Source: Limnanthes douglasii subsp. nivea (Eukaryota; Streptophyta; Magnoliopsida; Brassicales; Limnanthaceae). From it: a stretch of 64,000 nt of DNA. Within the stretch, counting starts at the first letter, position 1. Each line of letters begins with the position of its first letter. The notes below the pieces were generated by a model that worked only from the letters and a program-made list of their open reading frames with translations, was not told where the DNA came from and did no database searches. The stretch spans positions 74,598,885 to 74,662,884 of the forward strand of contig JAUPFV010000005.1 of assembly GCA_036936605.1 (NCBI GenBank), given 5' to 3'. A program made the translations under genes and the position numbers. Of this stretch, positions 52,957-63,308 are shown in pieces.

Positions 52957-54646
52957 TTAATATAACCAAATAGATTTCTAAGATTAATAATCGTCGTAAA
53001 AGATTAATGATGATGAATCACAACTCACGATTTATGTATTAAACCCATTTGTTCAACTCAAATTTTAGTATAATGTTCGTGTGTTGGAAAATGTATAATT
53101 GGCACGCAATAGTGTTGTCTTTTCGGATTTAAAAAAACCAATAATCATCAATAATTACAACATAGAAATACAACTTATAGTATAATAAAACATTATCTAA
53201 AAAATTGCACGGTCGACATTTATTCCATATAAAAATTCACATTGTCCATACTTAATCCATATAAAAAAAATTGATCAAACATGCACACGAACAATGTAAA
53301 AATGTTTTTAAAAAATTGTGTAGCGTAAGAAAATGTATAAATATCGCATGAATCATGTGATTTTGTATGCATTTTTTATAGTTCGTGCGTATATATTTTT
53401 GTATGGTTCATCCACTTTTTTATTTTTTAAATAAAAAATAAAAACTTACTTTTTTTGTCATGTAACAAATTTTTTAGATATTAAATATATGTGGATTTAA
53501 TTTTATAAAATTAGTTGCGTGTTCACGTATGAAAATCTAATATAATTTAGTTAAGAGTTTTTAACATAAATTATTATTACCGGCAAGTATATAATTAGTT
53601 TAAAGTCAAATAAAAATTTCAGCATCCTAGAAAGTGTTCATAAACTTATAAAAATTGAGACATTATTATAAGATTTTCAAGTCTGATTTTTATTTTTAAA
53701 AAGTTTAAAAAAAAACTATTTTACCTTTCACGTGTAAAATTCATTGTGGGGAGTAAAATAATCTCTCTAAATATTTTTTAAAAGAGCAAGATCTTAAAAT
53801 CTCGTTATAAAAAAATTTACTATAACAAGATTTCATTTTTAAAAAATAGATCTCAATTTAGTCTACTGTTATATAAATATAAGTAAAAGAATAATCGGAT
53901 CCAATCAAGATCCAAATACCTTAGGATCGTGCTCGGAATCAGGGAGGTGTATGCTGTTTGTTCTCCTTGTGTTATTTAATTGACAAACGCATTACCAGCT
54001 AGCACGTACAAAGGGAGGGATGGGTAGATAGAGCGGTGCCAACCAAACTCAAATTAAAGGTAAATTCTAGAAACTGATCGAAATATTAAAATTGGCTTAG
54101 AAATATTAGTTGCTCACACACGAGTTCACCAAATCTAACTGATTTTACACTTATACTAATTATAATCAATAAATACAGATAGATGAGTTCGTCAATGTGA
54201 TTGGTCAGACGAAATTATGTGATAGCTTACTAAAATAAGGAAATACTCTATAAGCTTTTCTATTTAAAATAAAAGGTTTAGTAGCATCGTCAATGGGATA
54301 TTAATGATGTTTTAGTTATAATGATTAGTTTTTATTACTGTACTCTTTAGAAAGAAGAATCTTGGTACCATCATTAAAGTGAGATTAATGATTTTTAGCT
54401 ATAACGATTAGTTTTATTTGCTAAATAGTTGTATAGACTTCGCGTAAGGCTGAATTCAAATCATACGCTAGTAGTTTCTTATCCAGTTACAAACAATCAA
54501 TAACGGAGTTTTTTTCATAAAACAAACTTAATATCCCATCTGAACCCTTTTCGACTGCTCAACCGTTTACTTCTAAGAGTCATCCACCGAGGCCAACAAA
54601 ATTTTAAGGAACCACTAGTCACAAGTGTCTTACAATTTTCAAAACT
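52957..54646. other. AT-rich DNA without a gene; one two-copy repeat
   Basis: Long A/T tracts and no accepted frame. Two related stretches, 54,285-54,340 and 54,368-54,420, share gagattaatga, tagctataa and cgattagtttt. The 3' LTR of Tat-2 should lie in this stretch but I could not recognise it. Confidence 0.4.
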
Positions 54647-55671
54647 ATGGGCTCTGACTCAAAAGAGAACTCTTCATGCAGACTAACCAAACAATCCAAA
54701 GGCAAAACTAATCCACCCGTAAAGCTAAAAAAAGTGCAGTAAAAACATTCTTCCAATAGCCCCTCCTCATAAAATCCGAATATGGAAGGAAATATTGCAC
54801 CCCCAATCAGATGAGCCCTCCAAATCTAACCAGGCTCTCCCCCAATAACCAAACGAAAATGAGAATACAATATTTCAGCATATTGAACCTTCAGGATCTA
54901 GTGCAAAGGTGATGGAAGAAAACATGAAGGATATTAGTGAAGATTCTCCTCTGGAGACATTTGTTCAAAACGAGGAGACTTTGAAGTCAGTTAAGAAGAA
55001 AGTTTTGAAGAATAAAGCTAGTACAGTTGGAAAAGGCAAAGGCAAGGCCCCCGAAACAGAATATGAACCGCTTCCACCGTCCTTGGTCAGACGCGTAGAG
55101 CCAAACTTTTCAAAATTCAGTATTAAACACCTTCTAGCTCTAGACAAGATTTCATATTCATACGTTCATGAAAACAAATTAGAAGTTATTTGTGCAAAGT
55201 GGGGGTTTTCTGAAGAAGTTAAGGTTATAGACTTCCTATATTTGGAGAGACCCTGATGAGCTGCGGTCCTTGAGAGCTAGTTTCGGATGTGCTCAATTGG
55301 GGCCTTCTTGGACCCCGAGATTGTGAACAACTTTAGCTTAATAGGATTGTGTCCAAGTCAAGCTAGTCCAAAAGTACGGTTTAAATTAATGTCATGCATA
55401 ATGACATATAGGCTATCAAAAATCTTGATGCTAGTGGAGCAATTCACTGATATCACGGGGTTGTCTCTCAATTCTTAAATTCTATATTTACTACTTCTAC
55501 ATGAGGAATGAATACAAGGTGGTAGATGATATTCTAGAGGCAGATAAACTATCGAAGATGCAATTTCTCTTCATCAGTGGCTGGTGGGAGAATAGTAATA
55601 AATTTACCTTTAAGGGAATTTGAGTCGGCTTACCAGGTTCTGGAAGAATACATGTAGCCCCCTTCGAACTC

Positions 55672-55707
<36 letters not shown>

Positions 55708-57150
55708 CTTATACTCTATCTTCTTTCATTTAACAGTTAGATCGAATCCTTATATGCATCACTTGGAATATGCAAAGGTCATTGTCAAGAAGCTAAACCA
55801 TTGGGCAGAGGAGAAATGGTCTAATGGCTTTCATCAATGTTTTACTCCCACTAATTTAGTTCAGAGTCATCTTTGGTGGACCAACCTTGAACGGGAGTTG
55901 ACATGGGAGCAGTTAACTACTTCTCCCCGACCATCTGCTATTTCAAAGAGAGTTGAATCTGCATATGACAAGGTATATCTTCCAACCATAAATAGAGCCA
56001 CAACCATCAAAACAAAAAGGATAAGAAAAACAAGCAAGGCACATAAAAAAGTGTTGTCGAAGCTGGAACTCAATAGCAGCCAAATAAGATCGATGAATCC
56101 TTAGTATACGTTGTTGCGCCCATGTTAAAGAGAGTGACGCACCCACAAAGATTCATGTGTCTAAGAATAAAAAGACACATAAGAGAAGCAAATATGGCAA
56201 TGACAAAAGAGATAAGAAGAGAAAGAAAACCTCAATTCGTTCTGAGATTATTCTTCATTCGAAAATTATTCCTCCTACAATCCTTACCGTTGACCCTCCA
56301 CAAATTCCAGTATCTGAACCTCATTCTCCATTTATCCTCACACTTGAGAGGAAGACATATGAAGATGACAACCCAATTACAGAGGGTATTGGGGAGTTTG
56401 ACTTTGAGCCATTTGAGAATGAATTTCCTCAATCTACAAGTAATACCACCGGATGTGGTATTTGATAGTGTGCCCTTTGAATTGTCGACGGAGAATGAAA
56501 TATTAAGATATTCGATGTTGAGCTACATGAGGCCCGTTGTTGAGTTGGAAAGATAAGTAAGGTCCCACAGAGAAACCATTACTTCTCTTTAAAAAGAGAA
56601 CAAGAATCAGAAGGATTTTGTTGAAGAGGAAAGAGCGTGGGTTGATCGTCTAGCTGTAGAGGTTAATTCAATCAAAGAATAACTTGCGAATGCAAAGACT
56701 GCTTAAAAAGGGCTGCAGTCATCCAGCTTTAGAGAGATCACCTCGCTGAAGAATTAACAAATTACTGACAAGAGTGCCATTAAACGCTTGTTGAAGAAAA
56801 AAAGTGATCAATAGGTCCTTATTTAAAAAGTACAAAGACGAGGTGGCTTCTCTTAAGGCTCAGGCTACACAAGAGAGAGACAGAACCCGTTGGACGCATA
56901 TGCGACAGGATCCTATATTCCCTAAACAAACGGGATGCCTAGATCAAATACAACATGGTTTAGGAATTTTACAAGGAAATTCCCTACATTATTCCTTGGG
57001 TATTTGTGGGAGCTGGTTCCAGAAAACTTATGGCCCACCGATATGTCCATAGCTAACCAGTTAGGTATATATGAGGATGTTCTCAGTGATGGCTCTGATG
57101 ATACTGATGCAGGGGACTTTGAAAGTGGGAGTTCGGAAGAAGAAGAATAA
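54647..57150 (+). pseudogene. Antisense additional ORF of Tat-2 (Transposase_28-like), broken
   Basis: Likely starts at ATG 54,647 (MGSDSKENSSCRLTKQSK), plus strand, opposite to pol. Pieces: 54,909-55,256 (Lys/Glu-rich, ending SEEVKVIDFLYLERP); 55,287-55,478 (IGLCPSQASPKVRFKLMSC, matching the G..PSQL.PN.WR motif of PF04195); MRNEYKVVDDILEADKLS and FLFISGWWENSNKFTF (55,500-55,615); an AT microsatellite at 55,675-55,703; 55,754-56,104 (WAEEKWSNGFHQCF); 56,157-56,465 (basic, then acidic); and coiled-coil-like pieces to 57,150 ending in an acidic Ser/Glu tail. At least five breaks. Function unknown; homologous ORFs exist in many Tat elements, Tat-1 here included. Confidence 0.65.
55675..55703. 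repeat. (AT)n microsatellite
   Basis: About 29 bases of alternating A and T inside the additional ORF, which it interrupts. Confidence 0.9.
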
Positions 57151-57424
57151 AATATTGATGGGAATGAGCGCAATGGCAATAAATTTATATCTTGTTGTTT
57201 TGTACAAACCCTTGTTGTATACAAGGCATTTTGTGATATTGGTCGGAAGTTTTTTGTATCAGTACTTGGCATGGCCAATGCTTTTTTTTAATGTTTAATC
57301 GGATTCCATTAGGTATTTGGGCCATCCAAGGCATTTTATAGTTGTTGTTAATCCAACAGTTCTACCTTATTTCTTTATAACTTCTTATTTTCATACCTCA
57401 ATCCAATTTATTCGAAAGCAATCC

Positions 57425-57890
57425 ATTTTAATCATCCGAATAAAACATATAGGAAGGCATAAAAGAGTGAATACACAAGCCAGTCAAAGTTAATTTATTC
57501 AAATACATAAAATATTATACACGTAAAGAAGGTTATCCATTTAAAGGCATAAAATTTAATACGCAAGTCACTCGAAGAGAAGAGATTTATTTGGCACAAA
57601 ATAATTTAATACACGAGCCATTTGAAGGTATGCCATTCGAAGGCACAATAATTTAATACATAATCTATTCAAATGTAATCCATTCGAAGGCACAAAAATT
57701 TAATACACAAGACATTGGAAGGTAATCTATTCAAAGGGACAAACACTTAATACACAAATTATTTGAAAGCAATCAATTCAAAGACACAAAAATTTAATAC
57801 ACATATCATTCAAAGGTAATCCATTCGAAGGCACACAAATTAAATACACGAGTCATTCGAATGTGAAGATGGTAGATTAATAACTATCCG
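57425..57890. repeat. 47-bp minisatellite in the 3' region of Tat-2
   Basis: About nine copies of a unit close to ggtaatccattcgaaggcac followed by aaaaatttaatacacaagtcattcgaa. The landmark atacac/atacat occurs at 57,471, 57,517, 57,559, 57,609, 57,656, 57,703, 57,750, 57,797 and 57,844; the last five intervals are exactly 47. It lies between the additional ORF and the end of pol. Confidence 0.92.
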
Positions 57891-57959
57891 GACACCTCGT
57901 TAAAACCTTTTCGAGCCACTAGGGTAGGAAAGAGTATGCCCCCAAACATTTACATTAAA

Positions 57960-58850
57960 GAAAAATAAAGTATATATTTTACACATTTACTCAAGATAAA
58001 TCCTTAAATGTTTGATATTCCATGGATTTCTTAAAGAACTGCCTTATTAATCAATCAATCGATACGTTCTACACTTGACCCTTTTACTCACAGTATAAGG
58101 TTCACACCAATGTGGTTCTAACTTTCGGTGTGTAAAAATACTATCCTCAAAACTTTATCCCCTGCTTCGAACTCTTTTCTTCAAATTTTAAATGCACATA
58201 TGATTCTTATCAAGCCTTGATAATGCACCATTCTTAAGTGAGCTATGATTATTTTTTCTTCAATCAAGTCTAGTTGAGCTCTTATCGTTGTCTTGTTATC
58301 CTCTTTTAAATAGTTTTGAATTTGAAAATAAAGAATAGTATATTCTATTGGTGTTACTGCATCCATCCATAGACTAACGCAAAATGAGACTTTTGAATGA
58401 CACTATCTAGAATGGTCTGGTAAGCCCATAATACTTCTTGTAAATAATTTATTCATTAGCATGTCGCTCCTTTAAAAAAAGATCAATCCCACCAAAATAG
58501 TTTTGTTAACCACCTTTATTTTCTCAATGGCTTGGAGGTGAAAAGATAAAGAAAAACAATGCCGAATTTCTCTAGAAATACAAAAAAATTCCATGTCCCT
58601 ATTGTCAAATAGAGGACCGTTATATGTCATGATACTTCTAGGGATTCCAAATCTAAAACATATGTTACAGAAGATAAATTTGATCATTTTAGAGTTATTC
58701 CTGGAGAGAGGTGCAACTTTTACCCACTAAGAGAAATAATCAACGACTAATATAATGGTTTGATACCCTTCGGACGTCATTGGTAGAGGTCCCACTAAAT
58801 CAAGCCCCTATATGTCAAATGGTATTGCTTCAGATATGGATTATATAAGG
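57960..58850 (-). pseudogene. Tat-2 integrase, broken
   Basis: Minus-strand pieces in order: GLDLVGPLPMTSEGYQTIIL and WVKVAPLSRNNSKMI (58,680-58,805, first catalytic Asp present), CFRFGIPRSIMTYNGPLFDN (58,560-58,680; the second Asp of TDNG is Tyr), AIEKIKVVNKTI (about 58,500-58,530; the Glu of NGQVE is replaced), MDAVTPIEYTI and RAQLDLIEEKIIIAHLRM (58,181-58,366), then EFEAGDKVLRIV and an N..G....KG segment near 58,130. Two of three catalytic residues are changed and frames are broken. Confidence 0.75.
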
Positions 58851-59143
58851 ACTGCCACCACGTGTATTTCATTTCCAAAACTTTGGCATGGATTGCATCG
58901 TTTAACTAATTTTTTAGCATCCGCCATGATGGATAACCAATAATAACATGCTAACAAAACCCTTTAGGTCAAAGCTTTATAGCCAGAATGGGAAGAACCC
59001 TCTTCATCGTCTAATTCAAACAAGATTATATAGGACTCATCGGATTCAATGTAGCATAATAAAGGCCTGCTAACATAATTTTTATAGAGCCATGTGTCAT
59101 AAACTTCAACTTCTTTAGATAAATTTTTGTCCATGTGAAAACT

Positions 59144-59945
59144 TCATTTAGTAATAAATTCTTTGATTTTATGTCTCCAATCTTGGTTTATTATTGTGGA
59201 TACTTGAAAACTTTCCTCAGTACTCGATCCCACTCCCAGATCTGTTGTTATGGAAGGTAATTCATGTATCAATATCCAATGATATGCCTCGATATATGCA
59301 ATAGTAGGTAAGGAATCAGCCACCAAATTTTCAATATTTGTCACATGTTCATACTTCACATACTAGAAGAAATTAGATGTTTCTCTCAACATTTGTAAAT
59401 ACTTTACCAAATGTTCTTTTCATGCTTTAGAGTGACCTTGAGCTTGATGTATGAAAATTAATGAGTCACTTATTAATCAGACTCTTTTGGCACCACAAAT
59501 CTAGAATAATTGTGCACATTTGTCTGATGACCTCGATATAAAGGGATACATGTTGACCCAGTATAACTAAATGCATTAAACAATTCTCGAATATGCCCTA
59601 CTTTTGTTAGTCTGTCTACCTCTTTCACAATAACTTTGGATTTTTCTTATAAGAACGTGAATCTGTATTTTAGGGCTCACATTGGATCTTACAGACAACT
59701 TATGGAAATTAATAGCACCTGGTACCCCTGTCGCATCTTCATTACACTATACAAATACATGCAAGTTTATTGATAGTAAATATAATAATTTTTCTTTCAT
59801 TTCTGATTGCAACTTAGCTCAAATTCTAACATTTTTTCTATCTGGAGAATTGTGTACTTCAACCTCCTCAATTGGAATAACTGCACTATGAGTCTCTTTC
59901 GGATCATCTATTTTTCTTGGATCCAAAGAGAACTCTAGTAATTTC
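59144..59945 (-). pseudogene. Tat-2 RT stub joined to RNase H, broken
   Basis: After the protease the minus strand keeps the start of the RT module (HKLSVRSNVSPKIQ, then VKEVDRLTKVGHIREL at about 59,585-59,640). Directly after that it reads FNAFSYTGSTCIPLY, followed by RNase H text: ICGAKRVRLISDSLIFIHQA, then LVKYLQMLRETSNFF, KYEHVTNIENLVADSLPTIA (59,300-59,360). The RT palm and thumb, normally between these, are absent. The joint lies near 59,580. Confidence 0.65.
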
Positions 59946-60500
59946 TATTCCTTTGTAGCTGTCACACTTTCCAGAACCATTAGAGAAAAAGCAATAATGT
60001 AACATTCTCTATCCATTTTTTTACTATTCCGAACAACCCCTACCTGGCCTTCGACTGCGCCTTTCAAGAACTGGTGAACTGTTGATGCAACATCATGCAT
60101 TCTGGATAGACACGATCTGCCAAAGATGGAATTATAAGGAGTCTGATAATCAACCACTACAAACATAATTCTTACCATCTTTGTAAATGGTAATTTTCCA
60201 AGGATAGTCTCTCATTCGAATTTTCCAATAACATCAACAGATTTTCTTGTAAATCCTACTATAGTCTGTTCGATCAGAGAATAACGGGTGGGCTCTTCAT
60301 TAACTTATAAGTGGACGGGAATATGATATTATTTGAGCTACCAGTATCAGTCAGAATCCTTCCACTTTTTGTTCCCTCGATAACATCTCTGATACCACAG
60401 CATCCTCATGTGCCTAACAATATTTCTTAAGTTATCTTCATAAAAAACTATGAAGAAGGTTGTATTTTGAGATAAACTTGTAAACATATTTTCTTGTCAC
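59946..60500 (-). pseudogene. Tat-2 protease, broken
   Basis: RILTDTGSSNNIIFP at about 60,315-60,357 gives the aspartic protease active site Asp-Thr-Gly. The frame 59,945-60,178 continues MVRIMFVVVDYQTPYNSIFG and RMHDVASTVHQFLKGAVEGQ, the F.VVD....YN.ILGR.WL......ST.H segment, then VVRNSKKMDRECYIIA. A frame change separates the two parts. Confidence 0.75.
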
Positions 60501-60899
60501 TGTGTGGTCAAACTAACCGCGTGCCTCTTTCGAGGGCAACTTGAGGCAGCTGTCACAGTGTCCCCTCTGAAAATGGTTATGAAATCAAATAATTTACATA
60601 ATTTAGAAACCTTTCCTTCTTTTTCATACATCACATTCACCCGACCACGATCCGGGTCAAGATCCAAATGTTTAAAATCTACATCAAATTATTCAATAAT
60701 CATTGTTGTATTTACTGCTTGGGAGCTTCTATCTCTTACCTTCAAATAACAGGTAAAGTTGTTTGCACTCCACTTATACTTGGCAGTGACCTATTACCCA
60801 TTTGTGATTTCACAAAAGTAGTTAGCTTTCCAATTTTTATTTATTATTTTATTTCCTATTTCAAAGAGATAAAATCATTAATATCATGTCGCACATCAT

Positions 60900-62497
60900 T
60901 GTGATACTTGCAGAATCGTGTATTTCGATTTTATCTTCGAGTCTGAATGTGTGGGGGCTTCTAAATTGCACATAATTCATTAATCTGTCATAAGGTGTTG
61001 ATATATTTTCACTCATTTATGCGAAATGACCACGTTGAATCCATTGATTTCCTCTAGGTCTGAATTGTATATAGTTTGGCTAGATATGGGTCGATGAGAA
61101 CCCTGTCTGAAATCCTTGATATGATTGCTAACAGTAGCTTGTGACTGGACATTATTCGAATTGTGGTCTCTATATAGATTGTCTTGATATGGGTCAAGTC
61201 TAGGCTGATGTGAATGTCTTAATCTCTTAGTTTCTTCTATTGTGATTTGTTTTCCCACAAGATTTAACAAACCACCCAAAGTCATTAAGTTTTTATGATT
61301 AACTGTATCAACCAACTTACCAGCTAACAACCCTTGTCTAAATTCAGTTATAACTATTTGTTCAAAGAATTCTAGCCAAACCATCTTTAGTATTCACAAA
61401 ATATTTGGTATATTATTTCAAAGTTTCGATGAGGTGCTGCCACAACAATAAGTTATAGTGTCTCCATTTCCTTTAAGTCATTTGCTCCCCATAAATTATC
61501 TTCGGAAAAGCATCTTGAACATGTCAAAGTTCTTGATCGACCCTTGCGGTAGTCGATTATACCACTTCAAGGCACTATCCTTGAAGGTTTGAGAAAAGAC
61601 TCTACATAGTAACTTGTCATCATCATCAAAAATCATCATAAAATTCTTGAACTTCTCAAGATAGTTATCCATATATTTTCTCCCATCAATTTTTTCTATT
61701 TTTAAAATATCAAAGTGCTTAGGTGAATATCCGGACAAGATTTTCGCAGATAAAGGTGATTGCCTCCAGTTGTGTACCTGAATGAACATATAATTTTCAT
61801 TAGAAGTGAAAAATATACATAGATCAGATCACTCAACAAATAGCATACGCTATGATCAGTTGATCCCTTCATTATTCATTGATATTCTTTCTTTTTTTTA
61901 TTTTTACCCGTACAGTACTTCTTCTTTTTTGAAAAATTCTGCGTACCTGATTTGTGGTGTCTACTCAAATGTTTCTTATATCGATGCTTTTCTCGGTGGC
62001 TTTACTTCTTTTTCTTATGATAATGATCACTGTTTGAAGAGGATGATGAAAATTTTGACTTTGTTGTAGAGTCATCAATAGACTCCAAAGAGCTAGAAAA
62101 AAGGTTTGGCTCGATGCTCTTTTTTAAAATCTTGATGGGCATTAATAGATTGGTCACATATGTACTTCTTCAGACTATGTTATGGATTGTCATTTGGCCC
62201 ATCGGATTTTTGATACTCTGATGGAATCTTACCCACAAGATCTTTCTCAGCTTGTCTATGGGCTCTCAAAGTCTCAATTTCTCCCCGCAGCTGATCTTTC
62301 TCCTCTTGCATGAGAAATATTTCTTCTATTTATTTATTTACATGTGATGCGTGAACATGCTCCTCTTTGATCCTAACTCCCTCATTCTCTAGAGAATAAT
62401 CGATTTTCATTTTATGATCCATCTTTCGAAGGGTTTCGAAGGCAAATCTTGTATGTCAGGTTTTAGATTTTGCATTATGTGTACCTTACTCAATAGC
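60900..62497 (-). pseudogene. gag: Tat-2 Gag, broken
   Basis: The open frame 61,496-61,789 reads FDILKIEKIDGRKYMDNYLE, KFKNFMMIFDDDDKLLCRVF, TFKDSALKWYNRLPQGSIKN, a typical retrotransposon Gag core. The frame 61,013-61,384 continues with TEFRQGLLAGKLVDTVNH and TLGGLLNLVGKQITIEE. Upstream 61,800-62,497 is decayed, with a Lys/Glu-rich part. The two open frames are about 110 bases apart and out of frame. Confidence 0.75.
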
Positions 62498-62514
62498 TCC
62501 CACTATGGTCGCTA
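62498..62514 (-). promoter_or_regulatory. PBS-like site of Tat-2
   Basis: tcccactatggtcgcta on the plus strand resembles the tcccacagacggcgcca form of the Tat PBS with several changes. It lies eight bases from a TG that would start the LTR (62,523). Confidence 0.4.
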
Positions 62515-62522
62515 ATTTAAAT

Positions 62523-62645
62523 TGTGTTTGGATGGTCTTTGGTAATGTGTGAAAGAGTATTAAATGAAAAGTAGAAAGTAGAGAGATAATTGAGTTGATT
62601 CAGTTATTATTTAGAGATAAAAAGTTCACCTTTCTTAAACGTATT
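62523..62645 (-). repeat. Fragment of the 5' LTR of Tat-2
   Basis: Begins tgtgtttggatgg after the PBS-like site and is cut at 62,646 by the start of an Athila-type LTR. No partner LTR was found. Confidence 0.4.
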
Positions 62646-62990
62646 TGATAAGTGCATTTCATATCACTTATTACGCTTCCATTATTCTTAAAATCATCAC
62701 CGGCTCTCAAGTATTCGTTGAGTTTTAACATGTTTTTCCAGTATTATTAAAGCCGCTTGTACCGCGGGTAAATTGTGACAATATTAATAAATTTGGGTTG
62801 AAATTGAAGAAATTGGAAAATTAATGTATTTAGGAACATTTTGGAACATTTGAAAAGAAAAGAAAATATATTAATGCTAAAAATATAATATGACGAGTGA
62901 TTTTCCAAAAGAAAATATATTAATGCTTAAAATATATTATGACAGTGATTTTCCAAAAAAAATATATATTAATGCTTGAAAAATATATTA

Positions 62991-63308
62991 CTCCCTCCAT
63001 TCCATATCAATGGACGTTTAAGGTGGGAGCACGGATATTAAGGAAACTCATTATGAGTTCTCTTTCCTATAAAAATTAGAGCATGAATAAATTTAATTGG
63101 TCAATTATAATAAAAAGCTGCAGTTTGATAAAAAAATGCAATTGGTTTCATTGGCTATCAAATTGAATATCATTTAATATTACATCAATTGGTTTCATTG
63201 GCTATCAAATTGAATATCATTTAATATTACATTGGTAATTGTGAAACAACAACTAATATGGAATTAATTTAGTTTCTTAAAACGACCTATAATAAGGAAC
63301 GGAGGGAG
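62991..63308. mobile_element. Stowaway-type MITE
   Basis: 318 bp with terminal inverted repeats ctccctccattcc / ggaacggagggag and the target TA on both sides (62,989-62,990 and 63,309-63,310). This is the hallmark of Stowaway (Tc1/mariner-related) MITEs. No coding capacity. It lies inside the Athila-type LTR. Confidence 0.93.
63139..63232. repeat. Perfect 47-bp tandem duplication inside the MITE
   Basis: caattggtttcattggctat... at 63,139-63,185 is repeated base for base at 63,186-63,232. Confidence 0.92.

Larger units (their letters stand above)
54647..62645 (-). mobile_element. Second Tat-type Ty3/gypsy element (Tat-2), decayed, RT deleted
   Basis: Reads right to left: LTR start (62,523-62,645, cut by another LTR), PBS-like site (62,498-62,514), Gag, protease, a stub of RT joined to RNase H, integrase, a 47-bp tandem array and an antisense additional ORF. 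The order matches Tat-1. The left LTR was not identified, so the left limit is that of the additional ORF. Stops are frequent, and integrase catalytic residues are lost. Confidence 0.8.
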
